Origin: Draconibacterium orientale
GTDB taxonomy: Bacteria > Bacteroidota > Bacteroidia > Bacteroidales > UBA1556
Direction of reading: 5' to 3'
DNA: 49,801 nucleotides
Assembly: GCA_020718275.1 (NCBI GenBank)
Contig: DYSI01000007.1
Coordinates: 1-49,801, forward strand
Part shown: positions 16,087-24,982 of the stretch, piece after piece
Layout of the letters: every line of letters starts with the position of its first letter
Position numbering within the stretch: the stretch's first letter is position 1
Position numbers and translations under genes: made by a program
Notes under the pieces: model-generated
Told to the model about the DNA's origin: nothing
The model's database searches: none
The model's input: only the letters and a program-made list of their open reading frames with translations

Positions 16087-17316
16087 TTAATCTCTTAATG
16101 CTTCGATGGGTTGTATACGCGCCGCCCGCATGGCTGGCCAAAAGCCGGCCAAAGCACCCGAAAAGACCAAGACAATGGTGGCCTGAATGGCAACCCCTAA
16201 ACTCACTTCTGGATTTAAAAAATAGTCGAAGGCAGGCAAATAGGTGCTTAACATGCCGAGGACAAAAGTGCCAGCCACCAAGCCAGCATATCCTGCAAAT
16301 GAGGTGATTACAATACTTTCCATCAATATCAGGCTAACGATAGAAGACGGGCGAGCACCAATGGCTTTTCGGATGCCAATCTCCTTGGTACGTTCTTTCA
16401 CTACGATAATCATAATATTGCTAACGCCCACTATTCCAGCGATAATAGTCATAATACCGATGAACCAAATAAACTTACGAATCATGGCAAAGAGGGCGGT
16501 AAACTGGGCATAATTTTCCACATTATTCCATACAAAAACTGCTCGCGGATCATTTGGGTCGAATTGATGTACAATGGCCAACTTTTCAATTATCCGTTTT
16601 TCCATAGCTTTGCTCTCTTCCACATTTGCCGAGGTAATTATTGGAACAAGACCTATCTCATCACCAAAACCATATAATTTGGTGGCGGTAGAGTGCGGAA
16701 TATAAACCCGTCGTACATCGCGATCACCCCCAGTATCATCAAAAACACCAATTACTTTGTAGGCAATCCCATTTATCGAAATCATTTCACCGATAATATC
16801 TTTGCGATTACCAAACAACTCATCCCGCACTAAATAACCGATTGCAACCACTTTGCGACTGCTGGTCATGTCCAAATCATTCAGAAACCGACCATCTAAA
16901 ATATTGATATTCTCTACTTTAGCATATATTGGATTTACACATTTAACATCAAAAGTAACATACTTATTTTTGTAGCTAATCGTATTACTTTGCCAAATAT
17001 CTTGACGAATTCCAATCTCGTCGCCAGCTAATATTTCTTTTTGTATTAGTGGAATATCACTGGTTTTAAGGGCAATAGGTCGTCCAGGTAACATGCCTTT
17101 GTGAGCCAAAGTAGTGATTCCACCATTGATCCATATTGAATTGGTAGCATCGCTGGCAAATTCCTTTTCGACACCATTCTGTAATCCTTTGCCAGAACCA
17201 AGAAGAATAATCAGCATAAAAATACCCCAAAAAACGCTAAAAGAAGTTAGAAAAGTCCTCAATTTGTTTTGCCGGACAGTACTCCATATTTCCAACCACT
17301 TATCTCTATCGAACAT
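16087..17316 (-). CDS. MacB-like ABC transporter permease (first copy)
   Basis: This 409-residue permease has the MacB layout. A first helix (FLTSFSVFWGIFMLIILLG) is followed by a periplasmic domain of roughly 220 residues and three terminal helices, with the VKERTKEIGIRKAIGA coupling helix. It has no fused ATPase domain. The separate ATP-binding protein is encoded 8 bases upstream in the same operon. It is followed after 2 bases by a paralogous permease. The substrate is unknown. The pairing suggests a heterodimer, with the MacA-like protein joining the complex to the outer membrane. Confidence 0.87.
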   Translation of the reverse strand: MFDRDKWLEIWSTVRQNKLRTFLTSFSVFWGIFMLIILLGSGKGLQNGVEKEFASDATNSIWINGGITTLAHKGMLPGRPIALKTSDIPLIQKEILAGDEIGIRQDIWQSNTISYKNKYVTFDVKCVNPIYAKVENINILDGRFLNDLDMTSSRKVVAIGYLVRDELFGNRKDIIGEMISINGIAYKVIGVFDDTGGDRDVRRVYIPHSTATKLYGFGDEIGLVPIITSANVEESKAMEKRIIEKLAIVHQFDPNDPRAVFVWNNVENYAQFTALFAMIRKFIWFIGIMTIIAGIVGVSNIMIIVVKERTKEIGIRKAIGARPSSIVSLILMESIVITSFAGYAGLVAGTFVLGMLSTYLPAFDYFLNPEVSLGVAIQATIVLVFSGALAGFWPAMRAARIQPIEALRD

Positions 17317-17324
17317 GATATCAG

Positions 17325-17990
17325 TTATTCATGGATTATTAGACCGTCTTTCAAACGGATAATACGATCGGTCATTTCAGCAATATCATTTTCGTGGGTG
17401 ACAATTACGATGGTAATTCCCTCCTTATTAATATCTTTCAAAATACTCATCACTTCCATGGATGTTACCGAATCCAATGCGCCCGTGGGTTCATCAGCAA
17501 ATATTACTTTTGGATTAGAAATTATAGAACGCGCAATGGCAACCCGTTGTTTCTGACCTCCTGACAGTTCGGAGGGTAAATGGTGTGCCCATTCTCGTAA
17601 TCCAACTTTATCAAGATATTCCAACGCTATTTGATTTCGCTTTTTGCGACTAACATTCTGATAATAAAGCGGTAACGCTACATTTTCTAAGGCGTTTTTG
17701 TAGCTTATTAAATTGAATGATTGAAATACAAAACCGATATAATTATTACGAAACCAGGCAGCCTTTTTCTCACTCATCTTCTTAACAGGAATGTCGTTTA
17801 ACAAGTAATTACCTGAATCATAAGCATCTAAAATCCCTAGTATATTCAGCAAAGTCGATTTACCACTTCCCGACGAGCCCATAATGGATATCATTTCACC
17901 TTTATGTATCTCGGCCGAAATACCCTTAAGCACATGTAATGAATTAGAACCCGTATGATAGGATTTATGTATATTTTCTAATTTAATCAT
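17325..17990 (-). CDS. ABC transporter ATP-binding protein (MacB/LolD-type)
   Basis: This 221-residue ATPase has all core motifs: Walker A GSSGSGKS (38-45), signature LSGGQ (142-146), and Walker B VIFADE (162-167) followed by PTGALD. It belongs to the MacB/LolD subfamily, which powers FtsX-like permeases by mechanotransmission rather than classic transport. It is the first gene of the four-gene operon. A possible -7 element TAATTTTG lies at 18006-17999 on the minus strand, but it would leave a leader of only a few bases, so I score it low. Confidence 0.9.
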   Translation of the reverse strand: MIKLENIHKSYHTGSNSLHVLKGISAEIHKGEMISIMGSSGSGKSTLLNILGILDAYDSGNYLLNDIPVKKMSEKKAAWFRNNYIGFVFQSFNLISYKNALENVALPLYYQNVSRKKRNQIALEYLDKVGLREWAHHLPSELSGGQKQRVAIARSIISNPKVIFADEPTGALDSVTSMEVMSILKDINKEGITIVIVTHENDIAEMTDRIIRLKDGLIIHE

Positions 17991-18185
17991 CCAAAATTCA
18001 AAATTACCTTAAAAATAAAATTTTATTTCCCCGAAAACAAGCAGCCAAATTACAACTTAAAAAATTACAAGCCCCTTAATTATTGTTAAATAAGAAACAG
18101 TCGGTTTGGATATCAATCACGAAGATTAGACTCTTTAAAAAAAGGTTTTTTTATTCATTAAAACATTGGTTTCTATGGTTTTATA

Positions 18186-18308
18186 ATGAAAAAAAACATT
18201 ACTTATAAAACGCAGGGACTAGTCACAGGCTTGGTAGAAATGGTAAATCCAATATGCAAAATACACCTCCAATCCGTAAACAGTGGAATAGCTAGCTATG
18301 GGTATTAG
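18186..18308 (+). CDS. Possible 40-residue small protein (doubtful)
   Basis: An ATG at 18186 opens a 40-codon frame ending in TAG at 18306-18308 (MKKNITYKTQGLVTGLVEMV...). It has no recognisable family, membrane segment or strong promoter. Its coding status is uncertain. It could be chance in an AT-rich spacer or a leader peptide upstream of lgt. Confidence 0.15.
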   Translation: MKKNITYKTQGLVTGLVEMVNPICKIHLQSVNSGIASYGY

Positions 18309-18362
18309 TAGTAGATTAGTTGCACTTAAAACCCATCATTATAAAGCGATTGATATTTCCAC

Positions 18363-18370
18363 TATTTTTG
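18363..18370 (+). promoter_or_regulatory. -7 element upstream of lgt
   Basis: TATTTTTG matches TAnnTTTG perfectly and lies 25 bases before the ATG at 18395. No TTG is found at the right upstream distance. Transcription from here would begin after the in-frame TTG at 18320, supporting the later start. Confidence 0.4.
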
Positions 18371-18394
18371 GTAACTAAACAAAATGCAAACAAT

Positions 18395-19558
18395 ATGTTT
18401 CCCACTTTAGGACATTTAATTAACTATCTCTTTGGAACTCACATCAATTTTCCAATGCCGACTTACGGATTTGTGCTTGTTATGGCTTTTATGACTGGCG
18501 GTTTTGTACTCAATCTAGGTCTTAAACGCAAGGAACGCCTAGGTTTAATGGGAATGATTGATAGTAAAAAACAAGTTAGCGGTCCTATCAACTATTTAGA
18601 TATCGTGATTTCTTCCGCCTTCTATTTTTTATTTGCCTTCAAAATAGTTGGCATTATGGCAGAATATCAAGCATTTACCAAAGGAGTAAGTGCCTATCTT
18701 TTTTCCTTGCAAGGATGCTGGCTTGCTGGCATTATAGCATTTGCAGCCAGTGGATATTGGTCATATCGGCAGGCGAAGAAAACCCAAAGTCCGAAGGCCG
18801 TTTTTGAGGAGGTGAAAATTCATGTTTATGAATTAACGATGACCATCGTAATGGTGGCAGCCTTATCGGGAATTATTGGCGCCAAGATTTTTGACATTTT
18901 AGAGAATTTAGATCGATTTTTTAAAGACCCTCTCCAACAATTATTTTCCTCGGGAGGCTTCACCTTTTATGGCGGTTTGATTGTGGGCACTGCGGCGGTC
19001 TTCTACTATATTCGCAAGCAGAAAATCAACGCTTTACATTTAATAGACGCCGCTGCACCAGCTATTTTAGCCGCTTATGCAGTCGGTCGACTGGCTTGTT
19101 TGTTGAGTGGCGATGGTTGCTGGGGAATTCCTAATCCAGAACCTAAACCCGAATGGCTAGCCATGCTCCCCGACTGGATGTGGGCATACGATTTTCCGCA
19201 CAATGTAATCAATGAAGGCAGTAAAATGATGAGCTGCGATGGTGATTACTGCTTCAAGCTGGATGTGCCTGTCTTCCCGACGATGTTTTATGAATCAGTT
19301 TTGAGTTTCCTGTTTTTTGTAGCTATTTGGGTATTTCAAAACAGAATAAAAGTTGCTGGAAGTCTTTTCTTCATCGCCTTGATTCTGAATGGATTCGCTC
19401 GCTTTTTCATCGAAAAAATTCGAGTCAACAATGTCTATTATCTAGGTAAATCCGAAATTACTCAAGCAGAAATAATTTCTAGTTTATTGGTAATAGGCGG
19501 ATTGGTTGGTCTTGTTATTTTGTATCGCAAAGCACGCAAATCAAATCTAAAAGTATAA
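18395..19558 (+). CDS. lgt: Prolipoprotein diacylglyceryl transferase
   Basis: This 387-residue polytopic membrane protein transfers diacylglycerol from phosphatidylglycerol to the lipobox Cys of prolipoproteins, the first step of lipoprotein maturation. Several hydrophobic helices are visible. The Lgt signature region reads AVGRLACLLSGDGCWGIPNP, the Bacteroidota form of GRxxNFxNxExxG. A GGFTFYGGLI segment before it matches the conserved core. It is longer than the E. coli enzyme (about 290 residues) because of extra loops, which is common in this phylum. I start at ATG 18395. The in-frame TTG at 18320 would add 25 mostly hydrophilic residues upstream of the -7 element. Confidence 0.85.
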   Translation: MFPTLGHLINYLFGTHINFPMPTYGFVLVMAFMTGGFVLNLGLKRKERLGLMGMIDSKKQVSGPINYLDIVISSAFYFLFAFKIVGIMAEYQAFTKGVSAYLFSLQGCWLAGIIAFAASGYWSYRQAKKTQSPKAVFEEVKIHVYELTMTIVMVAALSGIIGAKIFDILENLDRFFKDPLQQLFSSGGFTFYGGLIVGTAAVFYYIRKQKINALHLIDAAAPAILAAYAVGRLACLLSGDGCWGIPNPEPKPEWLAMLPDWMWAYDFPHNVINEGSKMMSCDGDYCFKLDVPVFPTMFYESVLSFLFFVAIWVFQNRIKVAGSLFFIALILNGFARFFIEKIRVNNVYYLGKSEITQAEIISSLLVIGGLVGLVILYRKARKSNLKV

Positions 19559-19604
19559 AATCCTTAGCTTTCAAAGCCATTTTTCGATTTAAAATAACCG
19601 CTTA

Positions 19605-21560
19605 ATGGATACGTTATTAAATTTTACTTTCCTAAGTTTTATTGATATTTTTGCCAAAATTCTATCTTTTAATTATTTGAAAACAACACCACTTCATAAA
19701 TGGGTTTTGCTGCTAAGCGTTATACTGCTGCATGGGATTGATATTTTTGCCCAAAATGCAGATTCAAGCAAGCAGATGCCCGCAGATTCCAATCGCATAG
19801 AATTTTATTTTCCGAATCATCCTTTCGCCAATAGAAACTACTTTTCATTAGATACTTTACTCCATACCTTTCATCAGTACGATCTCCGTTTATCAGCTTA
19901 TGATATGGCGGCAACGACCATGACCACTGGAGGGCCATTGCGCGACTTGTTTTTTTCAGCTTTATCAAATCAGTTCAGCATAGGCGAGCAGAATTTAGGT
20001 GAATATTTTTATCAATCCGCAAATTTGCCCCTATATCGAAATGTTGAAGTCCCCTATTCCGAGATTTTTTACACCCTAGCTGGTCAGCAAGAAAATTACT
20101 TAAAAGGAGTTTTAGCAAGTCAGGCCAGCAAACGGCTATATTTCGGAATGAATTTTAATGTAGAAAGTACTGAGGGACTCTTTGCTAACCAAAAAGTTAG
20201 TAATTCACATTTCAGAGGAATAGTAGCCTATCAAACAACTAGAAATCGATATGGATTTCAAGCGGAGTATATCCATAATAAATTCAAATTTGGCGAGAAT
20301 GGAGGAATTAGTTTTGACAATCTGTACCGCGATAGTTCACAATTTACCCGCGAGGTATTGCCTATAAATCTTGACCAGGCGACCAATAGTTTGAAATCTA
20401 ATTATTACGCTTTCAATCAATATGTTAACATTGGCAAATCGTCAACAGATTCTACCACCGACCGCTTTTTTGCCAAAGCCTATTTAAGTTCCTATTTTTC
20501 TAAGACGGCGCGAATGTATAATGATTATCAATGGGATAGCGGATATTATCAATTTGCTTATCTCGATTCGACACAATCGACTGATAGCAGTGCCATTACC
20601 GATTTTAAAATTGACTTTGGTGTTTCAAATTACTTTCAAAACCATCCACAATATATCACTTTCGATTTTGGAATAGCCTATTATTATAAGATGTATTTTG
20701 ATGGTAATCAAGAGTTTTATTTCAATTACCTAGTCCCCCATGCGGATATTTCGTTCGATTTTGAAAAGCTAATTTTGGATGGCGGCTTTAACTACCAATT
20801 GAAGTTAAACAATCCTCAAAGTATTGCTATTGGCTCCAATGACATGAACATTTTTGGTAAGATTAGTCTGCCACTTTCCACCGTCTTTAAATGGACAGCA
20901 GGTTTTAATTTAGCCATACAATCGCCTAGCATTAGTAGTTTCCAAACCTACTCCAATCATTTTATGTGGACTAATCACTTCACAAAACAAAAGCAATTGA
21001 GTTTACGAAGTGATGTCATGATTAATGGCTATTTTGCAGAAGTTGCCATTCATACCGTCAACGATTTTTTGTACTACGATACCAATAGTTTTCCTCAACA
21101 ATTTACGGGAAGCTTTCAAGTAATAACTGCCAGATTTAAAAAGGAGTTTAAGTACAAAAAGTTAGGCAGCACGGTTCAGCTTATGTATCAAAAAAGCAGC
21201 AATGAGCAAGTTATTCAGCTGCCCGATTTAACAGCAAAAGCAAGTATTTACATAGGCTTTCCCTTGTTTAAAGGCGCATTAACAATGCATCCAGGCGTTG
21301 AAGTGACTTATCTAAACAATTATTTTGGCGATGCCTATAACCCAGCGCTTATGCAATTTTATTTGCAGCAAAGCACCGAATTAGATCGGCAATTTTATGT
21401 AGATTTTTATATTAACTTTAAAATTAAACGAGCAAGAGTTTTTGTTAAATATCAATCGCTCAACACTTTATTTGGTAGTGATCATTATTTTCTAGTGCCC
21501 CACTATCCACAACAAGACGCTATTATTAAAGTAGGCTTATCATGGAAATTTTTCGATTAA
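19605..21560 (+). CDS. Putative outer-membrane porin (Porin_10 family)
   Basis: This 651-residue protein resembles the Bacteroidota Porin_10 family. The early YDLRLSAYDMAATTMTTGG and NLGEYFYQSANLPLYRNVEVPYSEIFY region is followed by many amphipathic beta strands. It ends in an aromatic residue (GLSWKFFD), as outer-membrane barrels do. A signal sequence is visible at about residues 32-49 (WVLLLSVILLHGIDIFAQ), preceded by an unusual 30-residue extension. No better ATG is found downstream, so a non-ATG start closer to the signal peptide remains possible. It follows lgt by 46 bases and may be cotranscribed with it. Confidence 0.75.
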   Translation: MDTLLNFTFLSFIDIFAKILSFNYLKTTPLHKWVLLLSVILLHGIDIFAQNADSSKQMPADSNRIEFYFPNHPFANRNYFSLDTLLHTFHQYDLRLSAYDMAATTMTTGGPLRDLFFSALSNQFSIGEQNLGEYFYQSANLPLYRNVEVPYSEIFYTLAGQQENYLKGVLASQASKRLYFGMNFNVESTEGLFANQKVSNSHFRGIVAYQTTRNRYGFQAEYIHNKFKFGENGGISFDNLYRDSSQFTREVLPINLDQATNSLKSNYYAFNQYVNIGKSSTDSTTDRFFAKAYLSSYFSKTARMYNDYQWDSGYYQFAYLDSTQSTDSSAITDFKIDFGVSNYFQNHPQYITFDFGIAYYYKMYFDGNQEFYFNYLVPHADISFDFEKLILDGGFNYQLKLNNPQSIAIGSNDMNIFGKISLPLSTVFKWTAGFNLAIQSPSISSFQTYSNHFMWTNHFTKQKQLSLRSDVMINGYFAEVAIHTVNDFLYYDTNSFPQQFTGSFQVITARFKKEFKYKKLGSTVQLMYQKSSNEQVIQLPDLTAKASIYIGFPLFKGALTMHPGVEVTYLNNYFGDAYNPALMQFYLQQSTELDRQFYVDFYINFKIKRARVFVKYQSLNTLFGSDHYFLVPHYPQQDAIIKVGLSWKFFD

Positions 21561-21659
21561 GCGTGTCACAATGTCAGCAAAAGGAAATATCTATCTTTTG
21601 GCATATTTTCTGAAAAGAAGTTTTTCACGCAAAAATTATAAATTAACAACCCAAATTAT

Positions 21660-22613
21660 ATGTCACAAACAGTAGAAAAAGTAAAAAGCTTTATCATTGG
21701 CTCAGGGCCAGCAGGCTATACAGCAGCCATTTATGCATCTCGTGCCAATTTAGTACCCGTCATGTATCAAGGAATGGAGCCAGGCGGCCAGTTAACAACC
21801 ACCACCGAAGTAGAAAATTTTCCAGGCTATCCTAAAGGCATTGAGGGGCCAGCAATGATGGAAGACTTACGCCAACAAGCAGAACGCATGGGTGCAGATA
21901 TCCGTTGGGGCGTAGTTACCAGCGTTGATTTGTCCAAACGACCTTTCAAATTAGCCACTGACGATGGAAAATATTTTGAAGCAGAATCGGTAATTATTGC
22001 CACTGGCGCTACTGCAAAATACTTAGGAATCGAATCAGAAGAAAAATTTAAAGGTGCAGGTGTTTCAGGTTGTGCAACTTGTGACGGATTCTTCTACAAA
22101 GGCAAACCAGTTGCTGTGGTTGGTGGCGGGGATACCGCCGCCGAAGATGCCCTGTATCTATCAAATATTGCAAGTAAAGTTTATATGATTGTTCGCCGTG
22201 ATGAATTGCGCGCCTCAAAAGTTATGCAAGATCGAGTTATCAAAAATCCAAATATTGAAGTTCTATGGAATCACGTGACTAAGGAAATCGTAGGAACCGA
22301 AAAAGGTTTTATGAAAGCAGTCACAGGAGCTATCTTGGAAAATGTTAAAAAAGGTGAAGAGCGTAAAATAGAAGTAGACGGTTTCTTTGTTGCCATTGGT
22401 CATAAACCAAATACCAAGCTTTTTGAAGGTCAATTGCAATTGGATGAACAAGGTTATATTATTACCAATGCAGATTCCACAACAACTAATATCGAAGGTG
22501 TATTTGCTGCAGGAGACGTGCAAGACCATATTTTTAGACAAGCAATTACTGCTGCCGGTAGTGGCTGCATGGCTGCTATTGAAAGTGAAAGATGGTTGCA
22601 ATCGCAAGAATAA
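21660..22613 (+). CDS. trxB: Thioredoxin reductase
   Basis: This 317-residue FAD/NADPH enzyme reduces thioredoxin in the cytoplasm. An N-terminal FAD motif (IGSGPAGYTAA, residues 13-23), the redox-active CATC pair (C138, C141), an NADPH-binding GGGDTAAEDA (155-164) and the C-terminal FAAGDVQD FAD motif are all present. Length and order are typical of bacterial TrxB. It stands alone, with a strong hairpin terminator 20 bases after its stop. No thioredoxin gene adjoins it. Confidence 0.95.
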   Translation: MSQTVEKVKSFIIGSGPAGYTAAIYASRANLVPVMYQGMEPGGQLTTTTEVENFPGYPKGIEGPAMMEDLRQQAERMGADIRWGVVTSVDLSKRPFKLATDDGKYFEAESVIIATGATAKYLGIESEEKFKGAGVSGCATCDGFFYKGKPVAVVGGGDTAAEDALYLSNIASKVYMIVRRDELRASKVMQDRVIKNPNIEVLWNHVTKEIVGTEKGFMKAVTGAILENVKKGEERKIEVDGFFVAIGHKPNTKLFEGQLQLDEQGYIITNADSTTTNIEGVFAAGDVQDHIFRQAITAAGSGCMAAIESERWLQSQE

Positions 22614-22632
22614 TTCACAATAAAACACGAGT

Positions 22633-22670
22633 AAAAAAGACTGCATCATCATTGACGCAGTCTTTTTTTT
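22633..22670 (+). terminator. Intrinsic terminator after trxB
   Basis: A 12-base-pair stem with core AAGACTGC/GCAGTCTT (22633-22644 and 22657-22668) and a 12-base loop ends in a run of eight T. This is a strong rho-independent terminator. Confidence 0.85.
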
Positions 22671-22735
22671 GCTTCAAAACCACTTATACAGCAATTAAAC
22701 ATACAATTCACAAAAATAATTACAAAAGAACATCC

Positions 22736-22763
22736 TTGTATTAAGTAATTATACCTACTTTTG
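22736..22763 (+). promoter_or_regulatory. Promoter of the TPR histidine kinase
   Basis: TTG (22736-22738), a 17-base spacer and TACTTTTG (22756-22763) fit the Bacteroidota consensus. Transcription would start near 22770, about 22 bases before the TTG start codon at 22792. Confidence 0.6.
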
Positions 22764-22791
22764 AGCTTGGAATGCTTAATCTAAAATCACC

Positions 22792-24894
22792 TTGAATTTA
22801 AAACTAACACTCAGCCTACTTTTCATTTTCATAAGTATTTTCTCTTTTTCACAAGAAGTTAACACTAGGGTAAAGCCCTTTGATTTAAGTAATTATGTTT
22901 TAAAAATCGTAAAACACAAAGATTATTTTGGCGCTGATAGTGTGTTTAATCAGATGCTAATAGAATTTGAAGACCTATTGATACGCTATGAGAAAACAGA
23001 AAGTATCCAAAATCGCACCTACCTAGTTGCCAAATCAGAATATGGCAATTTAATTTCAAATCAAGACGTTGAGAAAGGTATTTCCATCTTACAAGAGAAC
23101 ATAGAACTATGCGAAAAATACCAGTTCTTTCATGAACAAGCAATGGCTAGAAACAAATTGGGCTCCATATACTTAGATCGAGAAGAAATAAAACTTGCAC
23201 TCAATGAGTTTTTACAGACTGCTGAAATTTTTAAAAAGCATAACGACTGGAACGCATACGGCTATTCAACTATTGATATTGGAAATATCTATTATGCAAG
23301 TTTTTTGTACCCACGCGCAATTGAATATTACCAGCAATCAATCAAAATACTCGAAACCCACACAAAAAACTTAGATCAATTAGGTGGGCTGGCGGTTTGT
23401 TATCAAAATATTGGACTATGTCAAGTTCAACAGAAAAAGTACACAGAAGCTCTTATCAGCTTGAAGAGGTCTTTAAACTACCGAATCAAGAGCCACCAAA
23501 TTGGCAATCTAAGCTATGCTTACAATACCATTGCTCTTGTTTTTATTGACAAAAATGAGATTGACAGTGCAGAATACTATTTTTCAAAAGCCCTCACTTA
23601 TGCGCGTAAGTTTGATAAAAATGAGAAATTAATGAATGTTTTGATTCAATATGCTCAATTCAAACACGAAACCAAGAAATATCCACAAGCACTTGAGATA
23701 TTAAACGAATCGTATGCTATTGCACTGAAAAATAATGATTTATATTATCTAAGTAATATTGCAAAAGACCTAGGAAAAAACTACCTCGCACTCATGCAAG
23801 CTGATTCTGCCGAAAAATATCTAAACGAATCGATTAGTACCTCCATCCTTAATCAGGATAAAAAAATGGAGGAGACTTCGTTAGGTTTACTTTTAGTCTT
23901 GCTGAAGAATGAAAACCGCCTTGAAGAAGCCTTAAAGGTATACGCTAAACTGTTTGATATCAAAGACTATTGGTTAAAAAACAACGAATCAAAGCATCAA
24001 CTCGAATTAGAAATTAAAGCCCGAGATACCGAAAAACAATTATATAAACGTGATACTCATCGGCAAAAACTACTCAATTATTTTCTAATAGTCATAATTA
24101 CTTTAGTTATTACTGTGACCTTACTGATTTGGTTAGGTAAAAAAAGAATTAATAAGCAAGCCAAGAATTTGGAAATAGCATTGAGCGAAATCAACAAAAT
24201 AAAAATACACCAAGACCAAACCTACTCCTTGATAGCCCACGATTTAAAAGGGCCAATGGGTAGCGTGATTGGATTACTTGACATTATGAATGAGGATAAA
24301 GCCATTCAACACGAGGAACTAATAGAATATAATAAATTAATATATAAAAGGTTACACGAATTATATCTTCTTTTAAACAACCTCATATCGTGGGCAAGCG
24401 TCGATAAAATTGATAAGCTTTATACTCCAAGAAAACTAAACATTGAAGATCTGCTGCAACAAAATATTCAGCTTTTGAATAAGAGTATAAGCGACAAAGG
24501 CATTGAAATTATTATGGCTAAAAGCGAAACTTCAACTGTTTTTTCAGATGAAAATATGTTGTCGGCCATTTTTAGAAATCTCTTGAGTAATGCCATTAAA
24601 TTTAGTCATCCAAACGGCAGAATCGACCTTACAATTTCATCAGACCAAAATAATGTGTTGGTCACCATCGCCGATTATGGAATTGGAATGAACGAGCAAC
24701 AAATCCAACAAATAAAGCAAAACAATCAATTAGCAAGCACAAGAGGTACAGCCAAAGAATCAGGCATAGGTATCGGATTAAGTATCATCTATCGATTTAT
24801 TAAGCACTGCGGCGGACAAATCGATTTGCAAAGTGAAGTTAATCAAGGAACTAAATGGATTGTTAGCCTCCAAAAGGAAAATAAACCGAACTAA
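22792..24894 (+). CDS. TPR-domain sensor histidine kinase
   Basis: This 700-residue protein has a signal peptide (residues 1-21), then periplasmic TPR repeats (about 100-390, such as ALNEFLQTAEIFKKH and ALISLKRSLNY). One membrane helix (430-448), a short coiled coil and a kinase core follow. The phospho-acceptor is H483 in LIAHDLKGP. The ATPase domain shows NLLSNAIKFSHP (N box), ADYGIGM (G1) and GIGIGLSI (G2). The start codon is TTG at 22792. It gives an ideal signal peptide, and no in-frame ATG fits. Ligand and partner regulator are unknown. No response regulator is adjacent, so it is an orphan kinase. Confidence 0.9.
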   Translation: MNLKLTLSLLFIFISIFSFSQEVNTRVKPFDLSNYVLKIVKHKDYFGADSVFNQMLIEFEDLLIRYEKTESIQNRTYLVAKSEYGNLISNQDVEKGISILQENIELCEKYQFFHEQAMARNKLGSIYLDREEIKLALNEFLQTAEIFKKHNDWNAYGYSTIDIGNIYYASFLYPRAIEYYQQSIKILETHTKNLDQLGGLAVCYQNIGLCQVQQKKYTEALISLKRSLNYRIKSHQIGNLSYAYNTIALVFIDKNEIDSAEYYFSKALTYARKFDKNEKLMNVLIQYAQFKHETKKYPQALEILNESYAIALKNNDLYYLSNIAKDLGKNYLALMQADSAEKYLNESISTSILNQDKKMEETSLGLLLVLLKNENRLEEALKVYAKLFDIKDYWLKNNESKHQLELEIKARDTEKQLYKRDTHRQKLLNYFLIVIITLVITVTLLIWLGKKRINKQAKNLEIALSEINKIKIHQDQTYSLIAHDLKGPMGSVIGLLDIMNEDKAIQHEELIEYNKLIYKRLHELYLLLNNLISWASVDKIDKLYTPRKLNIEDLLQQNIQLLNKSISDKGIEIIMAKSETSTVFSDENMLSAIFRNLLSNAIKFSHPNGRIDLTISSDQNNVLVTIADYGIGMNEQQIQQIKQNNQLASTRGTAKESGIGIGLSIIYRFIKHCGGQIDLQSEVNQGTKWIVSLQKENKPN

Positions 24895-24915
24895 AAATAC
24901 GCCCACAACATAAAT

Positions 24916-24948
24916 CAAAAAAATAAGGCTGCCCATATTGAACAGCCT
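24916..24948 (-). terminator. Terminator of the acyl-CoA synthetase gene
   Basis: On the minus strand the stem AGGCTG/CAGCCT (24943-24948 and 24926-24931) with an 11-base loop is followed by TTATTTTTTT. This marks the end of the convergent minus-strand gene. The plus-strand side has only a weak T tract. Confidence 0.6.
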
Positions 24949-24982
24949 AATTTCAAAAGTTCAAATAACCCATTACTCCAAT

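Larger units (their letters stand above)
17991..18394. other. Intergenic region between the efflux operon and lgt
   Basis: This 404-base AT-rich region lies between divergent genes. It holds a possible minus-strand -7 element (17999-18006), a plus-strand -7 element at 18363-18370, a 12-base perfect palindrome (18288-18299) and a 40-codon open frame at 18186-18308. I see no terminator or recognisable RNA. Confidence 0.5.

Noticed and set aside
16085-16141. Longer start of the second permease from the ATG at 16141
   Set aside because: It would overlap the upstream permease by over 50 bases. The ATG at 16084 lies 2 bases after that stop and fits the family N-terminus.
18320-18394. Longer start of lgt from the TTG at 18320
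   Set aside because: The -7 element at 18363-18370 would lie inside it, and the added residues do not resemble Lgt.
21566-21590. TGTCACAATGTCA-like sequence before trxB as a regulatory site
   Set aside because: It looks like an imperfect repeat, but I know of no defined regulator for it, and a single copy gives no support.
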